Shown: positions 36,248-44,219 of the stretch, piece by piece
Numbering within the stretch: position 1 is the stretch's first letter
How the letters are laid out: every line of letters starts with the position of its first letter
Assembly (NCBI GenBank): GCA_946406195.1
Contig: CAMJJT010000004.1
Span: 1-64,000 of the forward strand
Direction of reading: 5' to 3'
Source of the DNA: an uncultured Bacteroidales bacterium
GTDB lineage: Bacteria > Bacteroidota > Bacteroidia > Bacteroidales > Paludibacteraceae
DNA length: 64,000 nucleotides
Program-made: the position numbers and the translations under genes
Notes under the pieces: model-generated
The model's input: the letters and a program-made list of their open reading frames with translations, nothing else
Told to the model about the DNA's origin: nothing
Databases searched by the model: none

Positions 36248-38065
36248 ATGCGTCGATTAGGATTAATAGTGATTTTGATGGTTTGTGTTGTGTGTCTCTT
36301 TGCCGCTCCGGCGCGCAGAGGATGGATGACGCGTACGCTGTCGGATGGTACTTCCGTTGAAGTGCAACAGGTAGGCGATGAGTATTATCACTGTATGGTG
36401 ACCCGTGAGGGGAAGATGGTGACGAAGAAGAATGGGGAATATGTGATAAGTGATGAAGCTGCTCCAACGGTAGAGGAGATTGCGCGGATTCGTGCCCGCC
36501 GTGCACCGCAAGAGGTAGGAAAAAAGAACCTTGCCCCGAGAGGATTGGTGGTGCTCGCTGCCTTTCAGGATAAGCCTTATCTGGAAGGGAACGACAGCGT
36601 AGGAATGTGGGAAATGATGAATAAGCCCGGCTATGATTATGAGGCGGCTACAGGCTCTGCCCGCGATTATTTTATCGCCCAGTCGGATAGTCAGTATATG
36701 CCCATATTTGATGTGGCAGGACCTGTGAAACTTCCCCAAAACCGCGCGTATTATGGAGGGAATACGTCCAGTAAAGAAGGCACAGACGCCAATCCCCAGC
36801 AGATGATCATCGATGCCTGCAAAATGGTAGATGACGTAGTGGATTTCTCGCTGTACGACACTGATAACAACGGCGAGGTGGATTTCGTCTATGTCATCTA
36901 CGCCGGAATAGGGGAGAATGATATTAACGGAGAGGAGAATGCTGTTTGGGCGCATAATTTTTCCGTTGCTTCGAAAGGTTGCTATTTGGATGGCAAGAAA
37001 TTAGGCAATTATGCCTGCTCGGGAGAGCTCGATGGCGTAACCCAAGGGCGAAACGGCATCGGGGTGATTTGTCATGAGTTCGGACATGTGATCGGACTGC
37101 CGGATTATTATGACACGAAGTACGGAACTAATTATGATAATTGGCTCACTCCCAATTATTGGTCAATCATGGATCAGGGATGTTATAATAACGGCGCCAA
37201 GACACCGCCCGCCTATTCTATTTTTGACAAGTATTTCTTCGGATGGGCTACTCCTAAACTCTTGGCAAAAGACGAGCAGCGGAATATAACCATCGGAACG
37301 GGTTATGACGATGCCTACCAGATCACGGGAGGAACGGCACTGAAACCCTATACCGTTACCGATACCACTTTTTATATCGAGAACAGGCAACAGACGGGAT
37401 GGGATGAGTACTTGCCAAGTCATGGAATGTTGGTATGGCGAGTGGTGTATAATGATTACGCATGGAATAATAATATTCCTAACAACGTAGCCTACAAGCC
37501 TCGTTATACGATTCTTTCTGCCGTTCCGGGAGACATCGGAAAGGAAGACGGTAGTGCGATGAATAATCCTTTCCCGGGAACGGGGAATGTGACGACGTTT
37601 ACTCCGTTTGAAGGCTGCGCACTGACCGCGATTACTGAGAAGGATGGAGTAATTACCTTCAAATTCAATGGGGGAAAACAGAGCTGTTCGTACGAGGTGA
37701 TCAGCGATTATTGTGTCGTTTCGTCGGAGGAGGGAACACTTCAGACAAGCGATTCGTTAGAGCTCTCCATTTTGCCCGAAGAAGGGTATGTTTTAGAGCC
37801 CGATTGCTGGGCAGTGGAGATGGGAAAAGATAATCCCTTGTTGGTCTATGGAGTGGATTATACGTATGATACCGAAACGGGTAGGTTCTTTATCGATTCG
37901 GTGACAGATGACGTAGTCATTTTGGTTGAAGGCAAAGAAGATACGAAAACCGGTTTGGAGGAAAAGCAGGCAGACCGGATGACCGGAAAGATCCTTCAAA
38001 ACGGTCAACTCGTGATCTTCCGTGGCGATAAGCGCTTCAACGCCCAAGGCATAGAAATACAGTAA
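36248..38065 (+). CDS. Secreted M6-family metalloprotease with C-terminal motif (second copy)
   Basis: The ORF track starts at 36173, but the promoter -7 box is at 36196-36203, so the first usable ATG is 36248, giving 605 residues and a proper signal peptide (RRLGLIVILMVCVVCLFAA). The propeptide PARRGWMTRTLSDGTSVEVQQVGDEYYH follows, then the M6 catalytic domain with H276-E-F-G-H and VIGLPDYYDTKYG, and Met-turn YWSIMDQGCYNN. The EGKEDTKTGLEEKQ linker leads to the terminal motif GKILQNGQLVIFRGDKRFNAQGIEIQ. It heads a four-gene operon; the next protease starts 33 bases later. The substrate is unknown. Confidence 0.9.
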   Translation: MRRLGLIVILMVCVVCLFAAPARRGWMTRTLSDGTSVEVQQVGDEYYHCMVTREGKMVTKKNGEYVISDEAAPTVEEIARIRARRAPQEVGKKNLAPRGLVVLAAFQDKPYLEGNDSVGMWEMMNKPGYDYEAATGSARDYFIAQSDSQYMPIFDVAGPVKLPQNRAYYGGNTSSKEGTDANPQQMIIDACKMVDDVVDFSLYDTDNNGEVDFVYVIYAGIGENDINGEENAVWAHNFSVASKGCYLDGKKLGNYACSGELDGVTQGRNGIGVICHEFGHVIGLPDYYDTKYGTNYDNWLTPNYWSIMDQGCYNNGAKTPPAYSIFDKYFFGWATPKLLAKDEQRNITIGTGYDDAYQITGGTALKPYTVTDTTFYIENRQQTGWDEYLPSHGMLVWRVVYNDYAWNNNIPNNVAYKPRYTILSAVPGDIGKEDGSAMNNPFPGTGNVTTFTPFEGCALTAITEKDGVITFKFNGGKQSCSYEVISDYCVVSSEEGTLQTSDSLELSILPEEGYVLEPDCWAVEMGKDNPLLVYGVDYTYDTETGRFFIDSVTDDVVILVEGKEDTKTGLEEKQADRMTGKILQNGQLVIFRGDKRFNAQGIEIQ

Positions 38066-38069
38066 ATGT

Positions 38070-38098
38070 AAGTAAATATCAAAATCAAAATCACAATC
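38070..38098 (+). repeat. Tandem repeat before the second protease of the operon
   Basis: TCAAAA/TCACAA units (AAATATCAAAATCAAAATCACAATC) fill the spacer up to the start codon. Confidence 0.75.
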
Positions 38099-40396
38099 AT
38101 GAGGAAATTAGTTGCGGCATTAATGCTGTGCGGCGCTGTGCTCGCCGCGAACGCTGTACCCGCGAGACGCGGATGGCAGACAAAGACACAAGCCGATGGT
38201 ACGACCATCGAGGTGCAGTTAATGGGAGATGAGTATTATCATTACCTTGTTAACCGTGACGGTCAACAGGTAAGAGAAGTGAACGGAATGTATGAGGTCG
38301 TGGGGGAAGCACCGACCGTAGCGAGAGTGCAGGCAAGACGGGCACAAGCACGGCGTGCCAAGAAAGACTTTGGCAGAACGCCGAACCTTGCTCCCAAAGG
38401 AGTGGTTGTCTTGATTAATTTCTCGAACAAGAGTATGGCTTCCGGGCATAAGTTGGCTACCTTTAATGAATTGTTCAACTCGGAGAATTGTACGGTTAAT
38501 AACGGCTATCCTTCTGCGCGCGAATATTTCAAATCGCAATCCAACGGTGCCTATGCACCCCAATTTGATGTATTTGGTCCCGTGACCCTGAGTAAATCCT
38601 ATTCCTATTATGGCAATAATGTGGGCTCCGGAGATGATGCCGAGGACGAGTTCGCTACCGATGCGGTGATTGAGGCATGTATCTTAGCCAACCAGAAATA
38701 CTCGAATCTGAACTTCGCGGACTACGATTCCGATGGTGATGGTTATGTGGATTTCGTTTATGTAGTGTATGCAGGTTACGGCGAAGCGGATGGTGGAGGA
38801 GCAAGTACTATTTGGCCTCATAACTACAGCATCCAAGAAATTTTACCGTATTATTCCGATGGTTATACCAAATATCAGGAAGCGGATACAAAACTCGACG
38901 GAGTCTATCTGGATAACTACGCAATGTCTAATGAGCTGGTTTATTACGATAATTCACTATGCGGTATCGGTACGCTTTGCCATGAGTTCGGCCATGTGAT
39001 GGGTTTGCCGGATTTCTATGATACGAAGTATGGCACCAACTATCAAAGTAGTCTTACGCCTAACGAATGGGATGTAATGGATGGCGGTGCCTATAATGGA
39101 GAGGGACACTGCCCGCCCAACTACTCTGTTTGGGAGAAGTATTTCTTCGGATGGCATACTCCTCTTAACTTGGGCAGCGAGGGACAGAACCTCACCCTCT
39201 ATCCCAGCGAAACGGAGAACTACCAAGCATACCAGATCAATGCCTCCGGCAAACTCCAAACTGCTACTACCGAGGGTCTGAACTATTATATTGAAAACCG
39301 TCAACTGGAAGGTTGGGATGCGAATCTGCCGGCTGCGGGTATGTTGATTTGGTATGTCAATTATAGCGGCTCTGCTTGGGAAAATAATACTCCCAATAAT
39401 ACGGCGAATACCCCGCGCTATACCCTGATCATTCCGTCCGGAACAGAGATTGGTGGTGATTATGGCACGATGAACGTTTGGCCGTACAGCACCAAGACTT
39501 CATGGACGGGTGTCTCCGGCAAACCGCTGAAAAATATAAAGGAGTCTAACGGTGTGATCACCCTCACCTATATCGAGGAGCCTGTTATTCCGGTGGATCC
39601 GTTTGATGTAGTCTTTATGGCGAACGGAGAAGGATTCGATACGATCTCTTCTACCGGCCAACTCGTCCTGCCTACTGTTCAACCCGAGGCTTGCACTGAT
39701 GGTAAAGTGTTTGTGGGATGGACCGCAACGGCGGATTATAAGAGTGAGACTACCGCTCCCGACTTCGCTGCAGCAGGAGATGCAGTGGAAGAAGGGGCTG
39801 TCTTCTATGCGGTCTTCGCTACCAAGGATGGAGAGGGCACAGCTGAACAGAAAGAGACTACTTATACCTTTACGGCTAAAAACTGGTCTGACGCAACCAA
39901 TAGTTGGAAAAGCAATGGAGACGGATACGGATATCGTGTAGATAAGCAAGGAATACAAATCACATCGGGAGAGGCAGGAGCTGAGACAAAAACCGAAGTG
40001 AATGCGGTTTCAAAAATTGTGGTTACTTATTGTACGAATGCGAGAGACGGAGCCGGTAGCGTTCAAATGTCTGTCGGTACTGAATCTGCGTCCAAAGAGG
40101 TTACCAAAGCTGGTGGCGCTACACTGCGCACCTTGGAGTATAGTTTCAACAAAGCTTCCGGTAAAGTCGGTATTAAAGTAAATTGTACCACTAACTCCAT
40201 TTACATCAACTCTGTTGCTATCACTTCCGCTAGTGGTGTCTCTTATAAAGATTATACCACAGTTTGTGGCGGTGACGAGACGGATGTGGAGAATACTGCT
40301 GCGCCGGTTACGGCCGTCAAGACCATCCGTAACGGACAACTCGTAATCATCCGCGGCAATGCCGTTTATTCCGCTTCCGGTGTACGTATCCAATGA
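38099..40396 (+). CDS. Secreted M6-family metalloprotease with C-terminal motif (third copy)
   Basis: A 765-residue protease. The signal peptide RKLVAALMLCGAVLAANA precedes the propeptide VPARRGWQTKTQADGTTIEVQLMGDEYYHYLVNRDG. The zinc site is H295-E-F-G-H in LCHEFGHVMGLPDFYDTKYG, with Met-turn EWDVMDGGAYNG. Beyond about residue 500 comes an InlB-like module (VVFMANGEGFDTISSTGQ ... FVGWTATADY) and a beta-sandwich-like stretch (TTYTFTAKNWSDATNSWKSNGDGYG) that may bind ligand. It ends TAVKTIRNGQLVIIRGNAVYSASGVRIQ, the shared motif. Its stop overlaps the next start codon (ATGA), so the S26-type peptidase is translationally coupled to it. Confidence 0.9.
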   Translation: MRKLVAALMLCGAVLAANAVPARRGWQTKTQADGTTIEVQLMGDEYYHYLVNRDGQQVREVNGMYEVVGEAPTVARVQARRAQARRAKKDFGRTPNLAPKGVVVLINFSNKSMASGHKLATFNELFNSENCTVNNGYPSAREYFKSQSNGAYAPQFDVFGPVTLSKSYSYYGNNVGSGDDAEDEFATDAVIEACILANQKYSNLNFADYDSDGDGYVDFVYVVYAGYGEADGGGASTIWPHNYSIQEILPYYSDGYTKYQEADTKLDGVYLDNYAMSNELVYYDNSLCGIGTLCHEFGHVMGLPDFYDTKYGTNYQSSLTPNEWDVMDGGAYNGEGHCPPNYSVWEKYFFGWHTPLNLGSEGQNLTLYPSETENYQAYQINASGKLQTATTEGLNYYIENRQLEGWDANLPAAGMLIWYVNYSGSAWENNTPNNTANTPRYTLIIPSGTEIGGDYGTMNVWPYSTKTSWTGVSGKPLKNIKESNGVITLTYIEEPVIPVDPFDVVFMANGEGFDTISSTGQLVLPTVQPEACTDGKVFVGWTATADYKSETTAPDFAAAGDAVEEGAVFYAVFATKDGEGTAEQKETTYTFTAKNWSDATNSWKSNGDGYGYRVDKQGIQITSGEAGAETKTEVNAVSKIVVTYCTNARDGAGSVQMSVGTESASKEVTKAGGATLRTLEYSFNKASGKVGIKVNCTTNSIYINSVAITSASGVSYKDYTTVCGGDETDVENTAAPVTAVKTIRNGQLVIIRGNAVYSASGVRIQ

Positions 40397-40839
40397 GAGT
40401 AGAAAACGACATACTCATTCCTGAATTGGCTCGCTTGCTGAACGAGGAGAAAGAAGTGCGTTTCACGCCCTCCGGAGTCAGTATGCGGCCGTTCATCGAA
40501 GGAGACAAAGACAGTGTCGTTTTGGCTCCCATGAGGCGGTTACCCCGAAGAGGAGATATCCTCTTGGCGCGGGTGACTGCCTCCGCCGGAAGGCGTACGT
40601 ACGTTCTACACCGGCTGATTAGGATAGAAGGTGATACTTATATCCTGCAAGGAGACGGAAACCTAATGGGAGAAGAGCAATGTAAACGGGAGGAAATCAT
40701 CGGACAGGTTATTCGTATAGAGAGCCCCAAAGGTCGCCGCAAACCCATTACGCGCGGAATCATATGGCATGCACTCTTCCCCGTCCGCAAATGGCTTTTG
40801 AAAATATATCGACATAGCATCTTGAGATGGTGTTATTAA
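40393..40839 (+). CDS. S24/S26-type peptidase (signal-peptidase-like, Ser-His type)
   Basis: A 148-residue protein with the catalytic serine region FTPSGVSMRPFIEGDKDSVVLAP and RRGDILLARV. Where bacterial signal peptidase I carries a catalytic lysine, this one reads YVLHRLIRIEGDTYILQGDGN with histidine, as in archaeal and SipW-like signal peptidases. There is no strong N-terminal membrane anchor; a basic C-terminal amphipathic stretch (KPITRGIIWHALFPVRKWLLKIYRH) may tether it to the membrane. Coupled (4-base overlap) to the M6 protease gene and followed by a PqqD protein, so it may process a peptide or an exported protein of this operon. Peptidase activity is inferred from the motif. Confidence 0.75.
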   Translation: MRVENDILIPELARLLNEEKEVRFTPSGVSMRPFIEGDKDSVVLAPMRRLPRRGDILLARVTASAGRRTYVLHRLIRIEGDTYILQGDGNLMGEEQCKREEIIGQVIRIESPKGRRKPITRGIIWHALFPVRKWLLKIYRHSILRWCY

Positions 40840-40847
40840 GGAAAACG

Positions 40848-40878
40848 TAATTCGTAATTCGTAATTTCGAAATTATTA
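40848..40878 (+). repeat. Tandem repeat between the S26 and PqqD genes
   Basis: GTAATTC repeated about three times followed by GAAATTATTAAAAC, filling much of the 54-bp spacer. Confidence 0.8.
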
Positions 40879-40893
40879 AAACAAGATATCTAT

Positions 40894-41160
40894 ATGAAAA
40901 CAATTGAAGGTTTCCGCCTGCGTAAGTTAGGCAATGAATACATTCTCGTCGGAGAATCGATGGCGCTTATCAATTTTAACAAGATGATCACGCTCAATGA
41001 GACAGCTGCATTCCTATGGGAAGAAGCAGAAAAAGGTCCATTTGATGCTAATTCCCTCTGCAAAGCGCTTTGCGCAGAATATGAGGTGGCTCCCGAACAA
41101 GCGATGACGGATGTTACAGCTACTATTGATTCGTGGAAAGAGGCGGGAGTCATTGAGTAA
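40894..41160 (+). CDS. PqqD-family protein (peptide-recognition domain)
   Basis: An 88-residue protein made of a single PqqD-like winged-helix fold (MKTIEGFRLRKLGNEYILVGESMALINFNKMITLNETAAFLWEEAEKGPFDANSLCKALCAEYEVAPEQAMTDV). The family includes RiPP recognition elements that bind leader peptides for maturases. No radical SAM enzyme is nearby, so a classical PQQ or RiPP pathway is not shown. It closes the M6-M6-S26-PqqD operon, which ends at the terminator 41221-41249. Confidence 0.82.
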   Translation: MKTIEGFRLRKLGNEYILVGESMALINFNKMITLNETAAFLWEEAEKGPFDANSLCKALCAEYEVAPEQAMTDVTATIDSWKEAGVIE

Positions 41161-41184
41161 GGGACAAAGGGACAAAGTACAATG
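41161..41184 (+). repeat. Short tandem repeat after the PqqD gene
   Basis: GGGACAAA twice, then GTACAATGTAC. The GGACAAAG core recalls the AraC-grpE repeat family. Confidence 0.65.
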
Positions 41185-41220
41185 TACTGATTTTTAAGAA
41201 TCGGCTATATATTATTATGT

Positions 41221-41249
41221 ATCGTGCGCGCGAGTGCACGATTTTTTTG
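41221..41249 (+). terminator. Intrinsic terminator of the M6-S26-PqqD operon
   Basis: ATCGTGC pairs with GCACGAT around GCGCGAGT, then a seven-T tract. Its end doubles as the -33 box of the next promoter. Confidence 0.88.
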
Positions 41250-41277
41250 TATATTCCAGAGAAATGTAGTAATTTTG
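41246..41277 (+). promoter_or_regulatory. Promoter of the 864-aa secreted protein
   Basis: TTTG (41246-41249) and TAATTTTG (41270-41277), 20 bp apart, followed by CACCG. The TTTG lies in the T-tract of the preceding terminator, an extremely compact gene boundary. Confidence 0.8.
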
Positions 41278-41340
41278 CACCGTTTTTGGTGTGTTTTTTA
41301 AGACTCACGATAATAATTAATCATTTTAAGGTATAAAAAG

Positions 41341-43935
41341 ATGAAACAAATTTCTACTCTTTTATTCACTGTGCTCTTTTCGGTGTGCGCTTTTGCGGCT
41401 ACTGAGCAAGCATGGTACAACGATGTGACGTCCATTGCTAATAATGGACAGTATTACATCTATTCGGTAAATGGGAAGGGCTTTATGCAAGGAGGACAGG
41501 CGCAAGTGAAAAGTATCACTACATCGAACTACACAAGCGCTTCTACATTTAAGTTTACGATCGCTAATCCGTCAGAAGGAACGGTAAAGAGCGGTAACTA
41601 CTATCTGAAATGTTACAGAGAGGTAAGTGGTACCACAAGCGGCCCTATCAACACCAAGACGGAGAATGGTACTAACATCATTTTTACTTCGATGAATAAT
41701 GGTGAGTACTGGAATATTCACGGTCACTACAATGTGTTCGGAGAACGCTATCCGGCGCTCTACTACAAGAATGGCGAGTACAACGCTTACCTTAGCGGTA
41801 GTGGCTTGATTTGGAGTACCACCAAGGATTTGCAGACAGCAACTGAGTATCGATGGTACGTAGTTTCGCAGGCACAGTTGGATCGCCACTTTGCCATTTA
41901 TTTGTTTGATGTTTACAAAGAGACGCTGGATGTTTCGCAGTATAGCGGTAAAGTGCCGGCAGCGTATTACACCGCACTGAATTCGGCTTATAATCAGACT
42001 TTCTCGGTGCAAAACACAGCGCATACAGCGAACGTGGTGAATGCAGCGAAGGCAGAGTTGGAGAGCCTTTATAACGGCGCTGCTGCGCTAGTTGAGCCTT
42101 ATGCTACTGCCAAAGCGGCAATCAATACGTTGGACGCTGTAGAGGATAAGGGAGAGGATTTTGCAGAGGTAACGACCGATATTAATAATGCCAATACAGC
42201 GCTGGAGGCCGCTATGACCGTTGAGGCGATTAACGCTTCAGTGGCAGGCTTAAAAGCAATCGATCCGATTACTTTCTCTGTAACCGAGTTTACTGCCATT
42301 AGTTCTATTGAGGGAGCTGCGGCTTCTCAATCCGGTCGTGCCATTACATATGAAGCTGTTGATAAAAGCATTATTAACAACGGCAAGGCGCTCTATAAAG
42401 GTACTACCACGCTGACAGCTACTGCTGCGGCAACAAGTGATTACTATAAATTCGTTCGTTCGGCACAAGTGACTGTAACCGCTCCGACGACTTACGGTGA
42501 TTTCGTTGCTACTACGTGTGACGAGCCGGTGGAGTTCTTCGGTAAGAAATATACGGAGACCACGAAGGAGGATGTGAATGTAGGGCTGAACTTCATGGGC
42601 GGCGATAGTATCGTACATGTGAATATTGTTATCAATCATGCTACTACGGGCGAAGAGTCAATAACCATCGTTTATGGCGAGGACAAGACATGGAACGGCA
42701 TTGCGCTGAAGGATTCGACGGTAGGCGTTCACACAGTTGTTTATGTGACTAAGAATATCGCCGGTTGTGACTCGACGGTAACGCTGACTTTGACTGTGAA
42801 TAAGCAGGAGACGGTGGAAGTGCCGGTAGATCTTGCTATTTGCACAGGCGATACGGTGGAATATCGCGGCGTTGAATATACGAAAGAAGGAACGTTTAAT
42901 GTGCAGGCAGAAGGCGCTGTGCGTGACACACTTTATATTGTTAAAGTGAAGGAAAATCCTGTTTACAGCTTCTCGGAGACCGGAACAGCTAAAGTAGGTG
43001 AAGGTTATACATGGCACGAAACTACGTACGAGACGCCGGCAACGGGTACGTTTAACTATGAGCTGCCGTTCAGTTCGATCTATGGTTGTGACTCGATTTA
43101 TCATCTCACGCTGACTGTGACCAAAGCCGACAGGGAAGAGATCCCCGTTGAGTTGGAGTTCTGCGAAGGTGATTCGGCAGAGTACCGCGGTGTGGTTTAT
43201 ACTAAAGCAGGTCTGTATCCGGTGTATGCAGAAGGCGCGGTGCGTGATACTATTTATAACGTGCAAGTGACTGTTAATCAGCCGAGTGAGACGTTCGAGA
43301 AGATGACTATCGTTTATGGCGCAGAGGAAGAGTGGAATGGTGTTGCGCTGAAGGATTCGACGGTTGGTGTTCACACGGTTGTTTATACGACCACGAATAT
43401 CGCCGGTTGCGACTCCGTTGTTACTCTCGCGTTGACCGTACAGAAGATGGATGTCTTGACTTTGGAGCAGACTTTGGAGTTCTGCGAAGGTGACACCGTT
43501 GTATACCGCGATGTGGCTTATTATGAAGCAGGCGTAGATACTATCGAGATAAGCGGTGAGGTTCGCGACACTATGATCGTGGTGACTGTGACCGTTTGGG
43601 AGAAGACTTATGCGGAGATTTTGGTCACCGATACGGTAGGCAATACGATTGAGTTGCCGGAAGGTGAATGGTTGCTTGGCGAGGAGGTTGTCAGCGGTAC
43701 GTACGAGTTGCAAGAGGCTGATACTATGGGACTTGAGTTCGTTCAGTACGGCGAGACGGCACATGGCTGCGAGGCGGTAACGAAGTTGATTGTGACGGTA
43801 GAAGAGCGTCCGATGAGCGAAGGTATAGAGGATGTGTTCGCAGAGCAGGCTGCGAAGAAATTCTTCCGCAACGGAGCTATTTATATCCGTCGCCAAGACA
43901 TGCTCTTTGGTATTGATGGTAAGCGCGTGGAGTAG
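41341..43935 (+). CDS. Secreted 864-aa repeat protein with C-terminal motif
   Basis: Signal peptide KQISTLLFTVLFSVCAFA, then a region (about 25-250) that contains a helical stretch (YATAKAAINTLDAVEDKGEDFAEVTTDINNANTALEAAMTVEAINAS). From about residue 385 to 800 come beta-modules in tandem, each with the pattern YG.E..WNGIALKDSTVGVHTVVY ... T.NIAGCDSVVTLTLTV and a partner module CEGDTVEYRGV.YTKAG....AEGAVRDT. The GCDS motif repeats four times. The end is AKKFFRNGAIYIRRQDMLFGIDGKRVE, the shared motif. It has its own promoter and terminator. No enzyme signature; a surface or matrix protein is likely. Confidence 0.8.
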   Translation: MKQISTLLFTVLFSVCAFAATEQAWYNDVTSIANNGQYYIYSVNGKGFMQGGQAQVKSITTSNYTSASTFKFTIANPSEGTVKSGNYYLKCYREVSGTTSGPINTKTENGTNIIFTSMNNGEYWNIHGHYNVFGERYPALYYKNGEYNAYLSGSGLIWSTTKDLQTATEYRWYVVSQAQLDRHFAIYLFDVYKETLDVSQYSGKVPAAYYTALNSAYNQTFSVQNTAHTANVVNAAKAELESLYNGAAALVEPYATAKAAINTLDAVEDKGEDFAEVTTDINNANTALEAAMTVEAINASVAGLKAIDPITFSVTEFTAISSIEGAAASQSGRAITYEAVDKSIINNGKALYKGTTTLTATAAATSDYYKFVRSAQVTVTAPTTYGDFVATTCDEPVEFFGKKYTETTKEDVNVGLNFMGGDSIVHVNIVINHATTGEESITIVYGEDKTWNGIALKDSTVGVHTVVYVTKNIAGCDSTVTLTLTVNKQETVEVPVDLAICTGDTVEYRGVEYTKEGTFNVQAEGAVRDTLYIVKVKENPVYSFSETGTAKVGEGYTWHETTYETPATGTFNYELPFSSIYGCDSIYHLTLTVTKADREEIPVELEFCEGDSAEYRGVVYTKAGLYPVYAEGAVRDTIYNVQVTVNQPSETFEKMTIVYGAEEEWNGVALKDSTVGVHTVVYTTTNIAGCDSVVTLALTVQKMDVLTLEQTLEFCEGDTVVYRDVAYYEAGVDTIEISGEVRDTMIVVTVTVWEKTYAEILVTDTVGNTIELPEGEWLLGEEVVSGTYELQEADTMGLEFVQYGETAHGCEAVTKLIVTVEERPMSEGIEDVFAEQAAKKFFRNGAIYIRRQDMLFGIDGKRVE

Positions 43936-43962
43936 TTCGCAAATAGAACAAATTGATTATGA

Positions 43963-43994
43963 GGGAGAAGGCTTTCGGCTTTCTCCCTTTTATA
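43963..43994 (+). terminator. Intrinsic terminator after the 864-aa gene
   Basis: GGGAGAAGGC pairs with GCTTTCTCCC around TTTCG, followed by TTTTATATG. Confidence 0.88.
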
Positions 43995-44076
43995 TGTTAT
44001 ACAACATAAAAAAAAGTACTATTGTTAAGAAACGACTACACCTTATTATTAATCGCGCGCGTAAAGGGTGTTAAAA

Positions 44077-44108
44077 TTTGCGTGTTTCAAAGAAAAATAT
44101 TAATTTTG
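44077..44108 (+). promoter_or_regulatory. Promoter of the 2437-aa secreted protein
   Basis: TTTG (44077-44080) and TAATTTTG (44101-44108), 20 bp apart, followed by CACCC. The leader of about 105 nt before the ATG at 44220 is the longest in the window. Confidence 0.8.
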
Positions 44109-44219
44109 CACCCGATTTTGCGATGTTTTGTTTAGAATTGACACATAAAACCTTAAAAATCGTCAATTTGCCAAATAGACATAGCAAAAACGGTAACAAA
44201 CAATAGAAAATTTAAGGTT

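Noticed and set aside
36248-41160. A complete RiPP gene cluster around the PqqD protein
   Set aside because: No radical SAM, cyclodehydratase or other maturase is adjacent, and the 44-aa peptide is 10 kb away with its own promoter.
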